DNA from: Pseudomonadota bacterium
GTDB taxonomy: Bacteria; Pseudomonadota; Gammaproteobacteria; Burkholderiales; Burkholderiaceae_C
Direction of reading: 5' to 3'
Length of the DNA stretch: 64,000 bases
NCBI GenBank assembly: GCA_018241225.1
Contig: JAFEEG010000001.1
Span: forward strand, 372,001-436,000
Position 1 is the first letter of the stretch. Each line of letters opens with the position of its first letter. The translations under genes were made by a program, and so were the position numbers. The notes beneath the pieces were generated by a model. The model saw only the letters and a list, made by a program, of their open reading frames with translations, did no database searches and was not told where the DNA came from. Shown here one piece after another: positions 44,979 through 53,232 of this stretch.

Positions 44979-45365
44979 TCAACTCTTGTGAACGACGCCC
45001 AAGCAAAACACCGGCTCGTTTTCCTCCTGGACTTGGGACAGAGAGAAGCCAACCTCGAAGTAAGGGCTGCTACTCGACAGCTCGGCGTTGGTTGCGACAA
45101 ATGCGAAGCACATCAAGAACTCCGCGTCATACCGACGCGCTTCCGCGCCAAAATCGATGGTGAGCAGGCGCCATGCACCTTCGGCTCTGAGGAGCGGTGC
45201 GATGAGCTGTACGGCTCGTTTTCCCAGGTAAGACCTGCTCTGGACCACCGACACCGCTTTGGCCACGCCGAGGGCGTCAGGACGATTGGCAGCCTCCGAA
45301 ACCACGACCTCTGTTTCGTCGGGAAGGATGGCCATCCATTCGTTGTGCGGTGCCGTCTCGGACAT
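44979..45365 (-). CDS. Hypothetical protein
   Basis: About 128 residues from the ATG at 45365 (MSETAPHNEW); the frame extends to 45458. The sequence looks globular (WRLLTIDFGAEARRYDAEFLMCFAFVATNAELS) with no signal or membrane segment. I do not recognise a family. It is convergent with the LysR gene, stops separated by 9 bp. No strong ribosome site is visible, so the start is uncertain. Confidence 0.5.
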   Translation of the reverse strand: MSETAPHNEWMAILPDETEVVVSEAANRPDALGVAKAVSVVQSRSYLGKRAVQLIAPLLRAEGAWRLLTIDFGAEARRYDAEFLMCFAFVATNAELSSSSPYFEVGFSLSQVQEENEPVFCLGVVHKS

Positions 45366-46284
45366 CCGACCCACGCGGACGAACTCGCCGAGTTCAGTTT
45401 GACAAGGTTGCCCTTGCCCCGCCCCTTCGATCCCACTGCCGCGTGTCTGGCGTGTCATGGCGCTCTCGAATGACTTGAATCATTCAATCTATCGAGCGCT
45501 GTTGGCTTTCAAACTCCGATTCTTGCGCTGCAATTCCAAAATCAGCGAATCGGCAGGGATGCCGCCGCTGACGATATCCTTGGCAACAGCGCAAATCCCC
45601 GCGATCGGTGACCAGTCGCCAAGCCGGACAAGAACGGCGCGCAGGGTGAAGTGCAGCGGCCCGCAACTGGGGCCAAGACTGCTTTTCTGCCCTCAGTGCA
45701 GCAGGCCTTACGCCTGCTTCGACGCGCTCACTTGAGGCTGTCGCGTGATGCCAGGTCGCGCGCTGCGGGTCAGGTGTGAGCGCACCCGGTCTCCAATCAA
45801 CGGTTCGTCATTCGGACCGGCGCGGTCGCTAGATTCTTTTTCCGTCTGACAGCAGACCTGTTGGGTCTGGCGGTGCTTTCAACCCGCGGAAATCGACGCT
45901 GTCCCCGATGGTGCGGTGAAGTCACGAACGCGGCGTCTTACCTGAGACGCGACCGGTCTCACAGGGTACTTGCGCCGCAAAACTCTTGGAGCAGATCGAA
46001 TAGGTCTTTCGGCAAATATTCTGCCCTTCAAGACTTGCACCTACCGTTTTCTACGGATCAAGGGCCACCAAGTAACAGCATATGTATATGCTGATTGGTT
46101 TTGTATAGGGGTCAACGAAGGGGCGGTTTGCGCGAGCGAATCGCTTCTCAGCTGCTTAAGCCGTCCCCCTTGTTGCCCTCCCACAGAACACGGTTCGCCG
46201 CTCCTGCCTGGAGCCGGAAGTATTCAATCTTCGAGGAAGCGAAATGTCCTGAGGTCGACGTCAGTATGGGAGAAGGATTCAACA
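45366..46284. other. Gene-poor junction between chromosomal-type DNA and the ICE block
   Basis: About 900 bases without a convincing gene. A 92-codon frame at 45457-45735 has no ribosome site or family. GC content falls around 45990-46110. No tRNA gene, integrase or direct repeat typical of ICE attachment was found by eye. The distal part holds an 18-bp dyad and a long leader for the gene at 46285. Confidence 0.5.
46076..46093 (+). promoter_or_regulatory. 18-bp dyad operator with nearby promoter
   Basis: CAGCATAT GT ATATGCTG is a perfect eight-base dyad. TATAGG at 46104 could be the -10 of a promoter whose -35 region overlaps the dyad, placing a repressor or activator site in control of the gene at 46285. 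The roughly 175-base leader that follows can fold: GGGGCGGTT at 46120 with AAGCCGTCCCC at 46158, enclosing AGCGA A TCGCT at 46135-46145. Confidence 0.4.
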
Positions 46285-47043
46285 ATGGAAAAAGCAAGCC
46301 CTTCAGGTACACACATCAAGGTGTTCTACCGCCCCATCGAGGCGGCAATCCGCTGGTCCGGAATGTCCCGGTTCGAGCGGCGCATTCTCAAGCTGCTGGA
46401 CGCCAACACGCTCCCTGAGCATGCGGACATTCCCCGGTGGTCCTTGCTGCGCCTCAATGTCGAGCGCATTCGAGACGCATTGATCAACGGGGATCTTCGC
46501 TACGGCAAACAGGGAATCACCTGCGACGATCCGTCGCTACTAGATGATCCGGACCTCACGGTCCGGCACGTCGATCTGAAAGCGTGGATGGTGCGTTTCT
46601 ACCCGGACCAGCGGCCGGGCTTTCTCTTCGATGCGTTCGAGCGCCATCTGCATCCCGCCATCAGCGTCGACGCCGTGCAAGCACTGATCGCGGATCGAGA
46701 AGCACTGAAGGTCCAGCTCGCCGACCGACTGAAGGCGTGGGATGCGCTCAAAGCCGAGTTCGAAGCACTCAGTGCGGCCCATGAGGCCCAGGCAGCGGAG
46801 GAACAGCAGTCCGTCCACCTCGGCCCTCGCAGCGAGGGCACTTATCTGAACATCGTCGGAGGCCTGCTGACGCTTCTGCTCGGCAAGTCCCCGAGCGGCA
46901 TTCCCTACTCCTCCTTCGAGACCTTGGAGGCGGTCATCAGCGCGCTCACCGCGCACTACGGCGACCACTCCGGCATGAGCGAACGCACGCTGTGGTCGAA
47001 GTTCGCCGCTGCGAAACGGCACCTCGCATCACAAAGCACCTGA
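46285..47043 (+). CDS. ICE-associated protein of unknown function
   Basis: A 252-residue protein upstream of alpA. The N-terminal part (FYRPIEAAIRWSGMSRFERRILKLL) may be a small helical DNA-binding domain. A coiled-coil-prone stretch spans about 130-175 (ALIADREALKVQLADRLKAWDALKAEFEALSAAHEAQAAEEQ). The C-terminal part has SYSSFETLEAVISALTAHYG-like composition. ATG at 46285 follows AAGGATTC. The long frame to 45970 is not used because its upstream part is non-coding in appearance. Family function unknown; position at the ICE end suggests regulation. Confidence 0.75.
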   Translation: MEKASPSGTHIKVFYRPIEAAIRWSGMSRFERRILKLLDANTLPEHADIPRWSLLRLNVERIRDALINGDLRYGKQGITCDDPSLLDDPDLTVRHVDLKAWMVRFYPDQRPGFLFDAFERHLHPAISVDAVQALIADREALKVQLADRLKAWDALKAEFEALSAAHEAQAAEEQQSVHLGPRSEGTYLNIVGGLLTLLLGKSPSGIPYSSFETLEAVISALTAHYGDHSGMSERTLWSKFAAAKRHLASQST

Positions 47044-47076
47044 CTGCAGTTGCAGTCGCGCCGTCTGCAATTGCAG
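47042..47076 (+). promoter_or_regulatory. Tandem operators in front of alpA
   Basis: GACTGCA GT TGCAGTC (47042-47057) and CTGCA AT TGCAG (47065-47076) share the core CTGCA-NT-TGCAG. Their centres are 21 bp apart, two helical turns, so bound dimers would face the same side. The first copy overlaps the stop codon of the preceding gene. They sit about 80-110 bases upstream of the alpA ATG. Confidence 0.55.
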
Positions 47077-47152
47077 TGATTTGTGCGCCTGAGATCTATT
47101 GAATACGAGGCACTTTCCGAACAGCGCCAGTGAGCGTCAAGGAGTGTCTCTC

Positions 47153-47371
47153 ATGTCTTCGCATACCACTTTGCCGGCCGTGCCAGTCGAGCATCGCATC
47201 CTGCGCCGCGCCGAAGTCGAGGCCAAGACCGGCTTCAAGCGCGCCCACATCTACAGCCTGATGAAGGAGGGCAAGTTCCCCAAGGCGTTGCGCCTGGGTG
47301 TGCGCGCCGTGGGCTGGGATTCAGTGGAGATCGATCAATGGATCGCCGATCGTCTCGATGAACGCGGCTGA
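47153..47371 (+). CDS. alpA: AlpA-family DNA-binding regulator
   Basis: A 72-residue excisionase-like HTH protein: ILRRAEVEAKTGFKRAHIYSLMKEGKFPKALRLGVRAVGWDSVEIDQWI. AAGGAG lies 8 nt before the ATG at 47153. In ICEclc the equivalent gene heads the operon alpA-parA-shi-bisD-bisC, whose last two products activate the transfer programme. The same gene order follows here. Tandem CTGCA-type operators lie just upstream. Confidence 0.92.
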   Translation: MSSHTTLPAVPVEHRILRRAEVEAKTGFKRAHIYSLMKEGKFPKALRLGVRAVGWDSVEIDQWIADRLDERG

Positions 47372-47411
47372 CGCTTCTTCTCGCTTCATTCCATTCGACG
47401 AGGAGAAGGCC

Positions 47412-48278
47412 ATGCAGGTGGTGTCCATCATTTCGACCAAGGGCGGCGTGGGCAAGACCACGACGGCGGCCAACCTGGGCGGCTTCGCCGCCGACGCCGG
47501 GCTGCGCGTCCTGCTGCTGGATCTGGACGTGCAGCCCACGCTGTCGAGCTATTTCACGCTGGCCGCGCGCGCGCCCGCCGGCATCTACGAGATGCTGGCC
47601 TACAACGAGCAGCGAGCCGAGCAACTGGTATCGCGCACCGCGATCACACGACTCGATCTGGTGCTTTCGAACGACGACCGCGGCGAGCTCAACACGCTGC
47701 TGCTGCACGCACCCGATGGCCGATTGCGCCTGCGCCACCTGCTGCCTACGCTGGCGCCGCACTACGACCTGTTGCTGATCGACACCCAGGGCGCACGCAG
47801 CGTGTTGCTGGAAATGGCGGTGCTGGCTTCCGACTTGGCGTTGTCGCCGGTGACGCCGGAAATCCTGGCGGCGCGCGAATTGCGCCGCGGCACCTTGCAG
47901 CTCATCGAGGACATCGCACCGTACCGCCACCTCGGCATCGAGCCGCCGATGCTGCACCTGCTCATCAACCGCGTGCATCCGGTGTCGTCAAACGCACGGC
48001 TGATTCAGCAGACGCTGCGGCAGGTGTTTCAAGGCCAGCCCGGTGTGCGCGTGCTCGACACAGACGTGCCGGCGATCGAAGCCTATCCACGTGCGGCGAC
48101 GAGAGGCCTGCCTGTGCATCGGGTGGAGTACCGCCTGCCATCGGGCCGGACAGCGCCTGCCGCGTTGGAAACCATGCGCGCGCTGGCCGGCGAACTGTTC
48201 CCGCAGTGGCAGGGGCGCTTCGCGCTCGTCACCGGTCGAGGCCATGCGGGAGGGGCCGACCATGGCCAGCGCACATGA
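47412..48278 (+). CDS. parA: ParA-family ATPase of the ICE
   Basis: A 288-residue deviant Walker-A ATPase (KGGVGKTTTAANLG at residues 10-23; LLLDLDVQP; LLLIDTQGA). It matches the Soj/ParA encoded at one end of ICEclc/PFGI-1 elements, needed for maintenance of the excised circle. ATG at 47412 with AGGAG upstream. It overlaps the next gene by 17 bp, so translation is coupled. Confidence 0.95.
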   Translation: MQVVSIISTKGGVGKTTTAANLGGFAADAGLRVLLLDLDVQPTLSSYFTLAARAPAGIYEMLAYNEQRAEQLVSRTAITRLDLVLSNDDRGELNTLLLHAPDGRLRLRHLLPTLAPHYDLLLIDTQGARSVLLEMAVLASDLALSPVTPEILAARELRRGTLQLIEDIAPYRHLGIEPPMLHLLINRVHPVSSNARLIQQTLRQVFQGQPGVRVLDTDVPAIEAYPRAATRGLPVHRVEYRLPSGRTAPAALETMRALAGELFPQWQGRFALVTGRGHAGGADHGQRT

Positions 48279-48525
48279 CTTGGCCCGCGGCCACAAGCGG
48301 CTGCGAGGGCTGATTGAATTCGCCCTGGGTGAAGGTTGGACGGTGGTTCGCACCCGTGGCGGGCACCTGCTGTTCACGAAGCCCGACTGCGCGCCGATCT
48401 ACACCAGTTCGACGGCGAGCGATCACCGAGCCGACCGCAACGCTCGCGCCCAGCTTCGCCGCGCCGACCGACACGCGCTGGCGCACGAAGGGGTCGCATG
48501 GTTCATGGAGAGCCGCCGTGGCTGA
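48262..48525 (+). CDS. shi: Small HicA-like protein (shi equivalent)
   Basis: An 87-residue protein between parA and parB, the position of shi in ICEclc. The core EFALGEGWTVVRTRGGHLLFTKPDCAPIYTSSTASDHRADRNARAQLRRADRH resembles the HicA/YcfA double-stranded-RNA-binding fold, including the GGH motif. No HicB partner is present, so a toxin role is not implied. It overlaps parA and parB at its two ends. Confidence 0.8.
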   Translation: MASAHDLARGHKRLRGLIEFALGEGWTVVRTRGGHLLFTKPDCAPIYTSSTASDHRADRNARAQLRRADRHALAHEGVAWFMESRRG

Positions 48526-50212
48526 CCTCACCCCGCAGGACATGGCCGCCAAGTTGCTCGCCTCGAGCTTCGAGCGCAGCACCCCATCGGCTGCAGCCTT
48601 GACCGACCCGATCGCCGACACGCCGATGGTCGTGACGCTGGACCAGTTGCGTCCCTACGACCACGATCCGCGCGTGACGCGCAACCCGGCCTACGAAGAC
48701 ATCAAGGCATCGATCCGCGGGCGTGGGCTAGATGCGCCGCCTGCGATCACCCGCCGGCCAGGCGAGCCCCACTACATCATTCGCAACGGCGGCAACACGC
48801 GTTTGGCAATCTTGCGCGAGCTGTGGAGCGAAACCAAGGACGAACGGTTTTTTCGCATTCCCTGCCTGTTCCGCCCGTGGCCGCAGCGCGGCGAAGTGGT
48901 GATGCTCACCGGCCACCTGGCCGAGAACGAGCTGCGCGGCGGGTTGAGCTTCATCGAGCGGGCCTTAGGCGTGGAGAAGGCGCGTGAGTTCTACGAACAG
49001 GAATGCGGCCAGGCGCTGTCGCAAAGCGAGCTGGCGCGACGGCTCACGGCCGATGGCTTCCCGCTGCCGCAGTCACACATCAGCCGCATGCAGGACGCCG
49101 TGCACTACCTGTTGCCGGCGATCCCGAACCTCCTGTACGGGGGACTCGGCCGGCACCAGGTGGAACGGCTCTCGGTGTTGCGCAAGGCCAGCGAGCGCAC
49201 GTGGGAGCGGCGTGCCCTGAGCCTCAACCTGTCGGTGGAATTCGCGACCTTGTTCCAGGACGTGCTGGCGCAGTTCGACACGCAGCCCGACAACTTCTCG
49301 CCGCAACGGGTGCAGGACGAATTGGTCGGCCAGATGGCCGAATTGCTGAGGGCGGACTACGACACGTTGAGCCTGGAGATCGACGACAGCGAGAGCCGGC
49401 AGCGCGCGTTGACCAGCGACCCAGCGCCGCCGCAGGCGGCACGATCTGCGGGGCCGGCCGCGTCTGCGCCGGCGCCGTCGCTGCAGCCATCGACCGCTCC
49501 TTCCGTGCGATCTCCTCGCGAGCCGAGCGCCTCAGGGATGCCAAGTGTTGGCGAAGCTGCGCCAGCGGGTTCCACGCCAGCGGCCCGACCCAAGGACGCC
49601 CCGCACGACGACGGACAGGGCAATGATGGACAGCGCGACGAGCGCCTGCAGGCCCACATCGTTTCCTCAGCGCCGACCACCGATCGCCTGCAATCCATTC
49701 AGCGCATGGTGGCCGACCAGATGGGCGACAAGCTGCCCGACTTCGAGGCTGACGCGCTGCGCGCGATCCCCGTGCAGGCGGGCGGCCTCTATCCCATCAC
49801 CGACGTCTGGTACATCGAGCCCGGTCTGGACGCACCCGATCGACTGCGCGTGCACATCGTGCAGTTCGCGCGCGAGATCGCCGAGGAAGCCGGCGTGGCT
49901 GAGCAGGTCAAGCCCAGCGACAGCAGCATCGGCTTCGACTGCATGGCGCCGCCGGCAGCGCGCACCATGCCGCTGTTTGCGCGTGCGGTGCTGGCCCTGC
50001 TGCATTCACTGTGCGCCGCGTCGCAACCCGCCCTCGGTGTGGATCGCGCCCGATTGGCCGAAGACCTGACACCGCTGCTGTGCGGCGGCGGTGCCCATCC
50101 GCGTCTGAGTGATGTCGGCCTGGTGAAGCTGTTCCGGTTGCTGCGCCTGGCGCGCCGGCTTCTGGACCTGGAGAGCGGCGCGACCTCCAGCGACTCCGGC
50201 CACGGCGCCTGA
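48518..50212 (+). CDS. parB: ParB-domain ICE protein (BisD-like)
   Basis: A 564-residue protein with an N-terminal ParB/Spo0J nuclease-like domain (LDQLRPYDHDPRVTRNPAYEDIKASIRGRGLDAPPAITRR...IIRNGGNTRLAIL), a central HTH (LSQSELARRLTADGFPLPQSHISRMQDAV), a Pro/Ala-rich linker at about 295-375 and a C-terminal domain. It matches the PFGI-1-class ICE ParB. In ICEclc the homologue BisD acts with BisC as transcription activator. GTG start at 48518 follows GGAG at 7 nt. Followed 11 bp later by the DUF2857 gene. Confidence 0.92.
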   Translation: MADLTPQDMAAKLLASSFERSTPSAAALTDPIADTPMVVTLDQLRPYDHDPRVTRNPAYEDIKASIRGRGLDAPPAITRRPGEPHYIIRNGGNTRLAILRELWSETKDERFFRIPCLFRPWPQRGEVVMLTGHLAENELRGGLSFIERALGVEKAREFYEQECGQALSQSELARRLTADGFPLPQSHISRMQDAVHYLLPAIPNLLYGGLGRHQVERLSVLRKASERTWERRALSLNLSVEFATLFQDVLAQFDTQPDNFSPQRVQDELVGQMAELLRADYDTLSLEIDDSESRQRALTSDPAPPQAARSAGPAASAPAPSLQPSTAPSVRSPREPSASGMPSVGEAAPAGSTPAARPKDAPHDDGQGNDGQRDERLQAHIVSSAPTTDRLQSIQRMVADQMGDKLPDFEADALRAIPVQAGGLYPITDVWYIEPGLDAPDRLRVHIVQFAREIAEEAGVAEQVKPSDSSIGFDCMAPPAARTMPLFARAVLALLHSLCAASQPALGVDRARLAEDLTPLLCGGGAHPRLSDVGLVKLFRLLRLARRLLDLESGATSSDSGHGA

Positions 50213-50223
50213 GCGGAGGCCCC

Positions 50224-50784
50224 ATGTCCGCACCGCACCCGCTCAACCAGGCCGTCATTGCACAGGCGCTGCATGACCTGCGCAACGGGCAATTGCGGCG
50301 CTGCAAGGCGATGGGCTTCGGCGAGGCCGAACTGGACGCGCTCAAGCATCCGGAACTCGTGAGCATGTTGGTCAACGCCACCGTATCGTGGTGTTCGGTC
50401 TCGGTCAACGGGGAGGTGCTCAAGCGACTGCTGAGCCAGGCCCACGACGTGGAGCGCGAGATCGCCACCGTCGACCGCATGCTGCGTCTGGGCGCCAGCA
50501 CGGAGATGGTGAGCCGCTTCTATGGCTTGACCCACCAGGAAGTCGCCCTGCGCCGCGACATTCTCGGCCTGCCCAAGCGCAAGGGGCGGCATCCGGTGCT
50601 GGACGAGACGCAGGACACCACCCTGTGGAAGCACTGGAAGGCCGGCGTCAAGCAGCGAGGCATCGCCTTGGACGACGAAGTGGCGATGCTGGCGCTGACA
50701 CTGGATCTGGCCGAGACCTTGAGCCTGCCGATGTCGGTGATCTGGTCGGCGATACGCAACTGGATTGACCAGGGGTTGGTGTAG
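50224..50784 (+). CDS. DUF2857 protein (BisC-like)
   Basis: 186 residues with the DUF2857 layout: AQALHDLRNGQLRRCKAMGFGEAELDAL at the N-terminus and a probable HTH around residues 85-120 (RLGASTEMVSRFYGLTHQEVALRRDILGLPKRKGR). The equivalent ICEclc protein, BisC, is distantly related to the flagellar regulator FlhC and forms an activator complex with BisD. The gene order alpA-parA-shi-parB-DUF2857 is the same here, so that role is likely (inference). Confidence 0.9.
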   Translation: MSAPHPLNQAVIAQALHDLRNGQLRRCKAMGFGEAELDALKHPELVSMLVNATVSWCSVSVNGEVLKRLLSQAHDVEREIATVDRMLRLGASTEMVSRFYGLTHQEVALRRDILGLPKRKGRHPVLDETQDTTLWKHWKAGVKQRGIALDDEVAMLALTLDLAETLSLPMSVIWSAIRNWIDQGLV

Positions 50785-50788
50785 GCCC

Positions 50789-52051
50789 ATGGCGACGGGC
50801 GGCGCACCCCGGCGCGATGGCCCCGTTGTTCTATCGGCGTTGCTCGACGACGCGCTGGGACAACTGGTGCCCCTTGCGCAGCCGGCCGCAACCGGCGTGG
50901 CCGCCGCGGCGAAGACCACACCGACCAGCGACGGCTTTCTTTACAGCGGCAACCGCCATGAGAGCGTGCCGCGCGCACTGTTCCTCGATCGGCGCCTGAC
51001 GCCGCTGGAGCGCAATGCGTGGCAGGTGTTCCGCCTGCAGCTCCAAAGCGACGGCGTGACAGCGCTCCCCACTTACGACCAGCTCCGGCCCTACCTGGCC
51101 TCGATGCCCTGCGCGGCGCAGGCCTCGCACGAGACCGTGGCGCGTGCTTTGACCTTGCTTAGGCTGACGCGATGGCTGAGTCTGGTGCGACGGCGTCGCG
51201 AGCCGAAGACCGGCCGCATCCTCGGCAACCTGTACGTCTTGCACGACGAACCGCTGACGCCCTTCGAGGCGATGCAGCTCGACCCCGACTACCTGGGCCT
51301 GGTCAGCCAGGCGCTGACCCATGCCGCGAAGGCGGTGCAGATCGTCGGCATGACCACGCTCAGAGAGATCGCCGAAGACCCGATGCTCAGCGGCCGCATG
51401 CTGCCCACGCGCCTACAGGTGCTGGCGCAGCGCATGGCCGGGCGTGACGGGATCGAAGCGAGTTATCCACAAGAGCCTGTGGATCACGAATCCGAAGAAG
51501 GCCAAGATGGCCTGCTTCGGAATCTCGACACCCCTTCTTCGGATTCCGAAGCAGGGCCGAAACCCGCGCCAGACGGCTTACTTCGGAATCGGAAGGAGGA
51601 CCGTACTGTACGTATGGATCGTATAGATCAAGTACGTACAGTACCGCGCGCGAAAGCATTGCAGCACCTGCGCCTGCCCGAGCGCTTGTTGCGATTGAAG
51701 GACGAGCAGCAGAGTGGCGCGCTCGTGGCCTTGCAGCAGGTGGACGAGTCCTTGCGGCAGGCGGTGCTGGACGAATGGGATGCGCGCTGCCGCAGCAGCA
51801 CGGTGCGCAACCCCGCCGGCTACCTGTTCGGCATCATCCAGAAGGCCATCCGCGGGGAGTTCAAGGCCTGGGCGGGCGAAGGCGAATCGGTGCAATCGCA
51901 GGCGCATCCGCCTGCCGCCGCAACGCCAGGACCTCCAGTGCCTCCACCGCCGCCCCCACTACCGTCGCCCGCGCCCCCCTCGAACGGTCCTGGTCGAGAG
52001 GCTGCGCGCGCCTACCTGGCACAACTCCGGGACGCCTTGCGCAAACGCTGA
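50789..52051 (+). CDS. STY4528-family ICE replication protein
   Basis: 420 residues. N-terminal two-thirds contain a replication-initiator-like winged helix region (SVPRALFLDRRLTPLERNAWQVFRLQLQ; ASHETVARALTLLRLTRWLSLVRRRR). A variable linker at about 225-295 contains two copies of DGLLRN, and a Pro-rich patch precedes the C-terminus. ATG at 50789, 4 bp after the DUF2857 stop. DNA encoding the linker has a perfect DnaA box, four CTTCGGAWTC repeats and a 12-bp-arm palindrome; see the feature at 51463-51644. Confidence 0.85.
   Translation: MATGGAPRRDGPVVLSALLDDALGQLVPLAQPAATGVAAAAKTTPTSDGFLYSGNRHESVPRALFLDRRLTPLERNAWQVFRLQLQSDGVTALPTYDQLRPYLASMPCAAQASHETVARALTLLRLTRWLSLVRRRREPKTGRILGNLYVLHDEPLTPFEAMQLDPDYLGLVSQALTHAAKAVQIVGMTTLREIAEDPMLSGRMLPTRLQVLAQRMAGRDGIEASYPQEPVDHESEEGQDGLLRNLDTPSSDSEAGPKPAPDGLLRNRKEDRTVRMDRIDQVRTVPRAKALQHLRLPERLLRLKDEQQSGALVALQQVDESLRQAVLDEWDARCRSSTVRNPAGYLFGIIQKAIRGEFKAWAGEGESVQSQAHPPAAATPGPPVPPPPPPLPSPAPPSNGPGREAARAYLAQLRDALRKR
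51463..51644. other. Putative replication origin inside the STY4528 gene
   Basis: TTATCCACA at 51463-51471 is a perfect DnaA box; with TGTGGAT at 51478-51484 it forms an inverted pair. Four copies of CTTCGGAWTC follow (51488-51497 inverted, 51515-51524, 51537-51551 palindromic, 51581-51590). GTACTGTACGTA at 51603-51614 and TACGTACAGTAC at 51633-51644 are perfect 12-base inverted arms around an AT-rich spacer with two GATC. The cluster lies in the least conserved part of the protein. Confidence 0.55.
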
Positions 52052-52055
52052 TGAC

Positions 52056-52076
52056 AGCTATCCCCAGGGGATAGCT
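52056..52076. promoter_or_regulatory. ICE operator palindrome, copy 1
   Basis: TATCCCCAGGGGATA flanked by AGC/GCT gives 10-base arms around a central A. It lies 5 bp after the STY4528 stop and about 110 bp before the LOTUS-domain gene. Identical cores occur at 53096 and 55013. Confidence 0.6.
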
Positions 52077-52187
52077 GGAACACGCCTCCTTCCTTCGTAC
52101 TCGTTGCCGGCGGCGGGCCTGCGGGCGACACTGGCGTCTTTTGATGCCAAACGAGGGTGGCTACGCGCGGAACCCGGTCGACCGAAC

Positions 52188-53042
52188 ATGACGATTTCTC
52201 CCACCACAGATGCGCTGCAGCCACAGCAACGCGACATTCAGCGCTCGTTGGGTCGGTGCCTGTTGCGCCTCCAGCAGTACGAACGCCTCATGAAGGCCAT
52301 CGTGGCGCACCACGAGCTTTCGGGACCGGCGCATTCACTGGAGGCCATTCGCCTGGCGCGCATCGAAGACGCGGCGACCAAGACATTGGGCGCGTTGGTC
52401 GGGCAACTGCTCGGTTCCTATGTCGTCATCGACGGCGCAGGTGATGAGGGCCGCGACGCCGATCCCCCCGGTGATGTGGTGTCGTTGCGCACCCGCGCGC
52501 AGCTGAGTCTGTCCGCACAGGACTACGCCACGCCCCAGGCTGATCTCAAAGATCTCGTCTCGCTGCGCAACACGCTGGTCCACCACTTCATCGACCAGCA
52601 CGACCTGTGGACGGTGGACGGATGCCGCGCCGCGCAGGATTCGCTCGATTCCGCCTACACACGCATCGATCAGCACTTCGAGCAGCTGCGCGGCTGGGCG
52701 GAGCACATGGACCAGGCTCGGCGCTTGGCTGCTGAGTTCGTCCAATCGGAGGTGTTCCACGACCTGGTGGTCAACGGCATCGCGCCGGATGGCTCGGTGG
52801 ATTGGTCGGCCGCCGGCATCGTTCGTGCGCTGCGGGAAGCCTTTGCGCAGTTGGCCATCGAAGGATGGGCACCTGTCGCCGCTGCCGGCCGCTGGATCGC
52901 GGAGCACTATCCCGACCAGCTTCCACCGAAGTACGGTTGCAGCAGCTGGCGGCAGGCGGTGCATGAGTGCCGCCGGTTCGAGCTTCGCTACCGCGAGGTG
53001 GACGGCCAACGGGCTGCCTGGTACAGGCCGCGCGAGGTGTAG
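52188..53042 (+). CDS. OST-HTH/LOTUS-domain ICE protein
   Basis: A 284-residue protein. N-terminal helical region (QQYERLMKAIVAHHEL; LVSLRNTLVHHFIDQHDLW) is rich in His and may be nucleotide-binding. The last 65 residues (GWAPVAAAGRWIAEHYPDQLPPKYGCSSWRQAV...FELRYREVDGQRAAWYRP) form an OST-HTH/LOTUS domain, an RNA-binding winged helix also found in eukaryotic germ-granule proteins. ATG at 52188; the ribosome site is weak. An operator palindrome lies 122 bp upstream. Role in the ICE unknown. Confidence 0.8.
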   Translation: MTISPTTDALQPQQRDIQRSLGRCLLRLQQYERLMKAIVAHHELSGPAHSLEAIRLARIEDAATKTLGALVGQLLGSYVVIDGAGDEGRDADPPGDVVSLRTRAQLSLSAQDYATPQADLKDLVSLRNTLVHHFIDQHDLWTVDGCRAAQDSLDSAYTRIDQHFEQLRGWAEHMDQARRLAAEFVQSEVFHDLVVNGIAPDGSVDWSAAGIVRALREAFAQLAIEGWAPVAAAGRWIAEHYPDQLPPKYGCSSWRQAVHECRRFELRYREVDGQRAAWYRPREV

Positions 53043-53092
53043 TCCCGCGCAACGCGGCGTCACCTCTGTGTGCGAGCCGTGAATGCCTTCCG

Positions 53093-53112
53093 AGCTATCC
53101 CCAGGGGATAAT
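53093..53112. promoter_or_regulatory. ICE operator palindrome, copy 2
   Basis: TATCCCCAGGGGATA at 53096-53110, with AGC on the left but AAT on the right, so the arms are shorter than in copies 1 and 3. It is 130 bp before the PFL_4669 gene. Confidence 0.6.
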
Positions 53113-53232
53113 CGGCACACACAGCCTTCCGTGTGAAGCAAACCGGGCGCGCACGCGCTGCGGTTTGTTGACTGACGGCCTTCCGGCCGATGCGGATGCT
53201 GACGACTTGTTCCCCCACGGCGAGTCGTCACC

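Noticed and set aside
45457..45735. 92-codon frame in the junction region
   Set aside because: No ribosome site, unusual composition, no family; treated as non-coding.
45366..46284. tRNA gene or ICE attachment repeat
   Set aside because: I looked for a tRNA-Gly 3' end and direct repeats and found none.
48262..48525. HicA toxin of a toxin-antitoxin pair
   Set aside because: The fold is HicA-like but there is no HicB partner, and the position equals shi of ICEclc; a toxin call is not supported.
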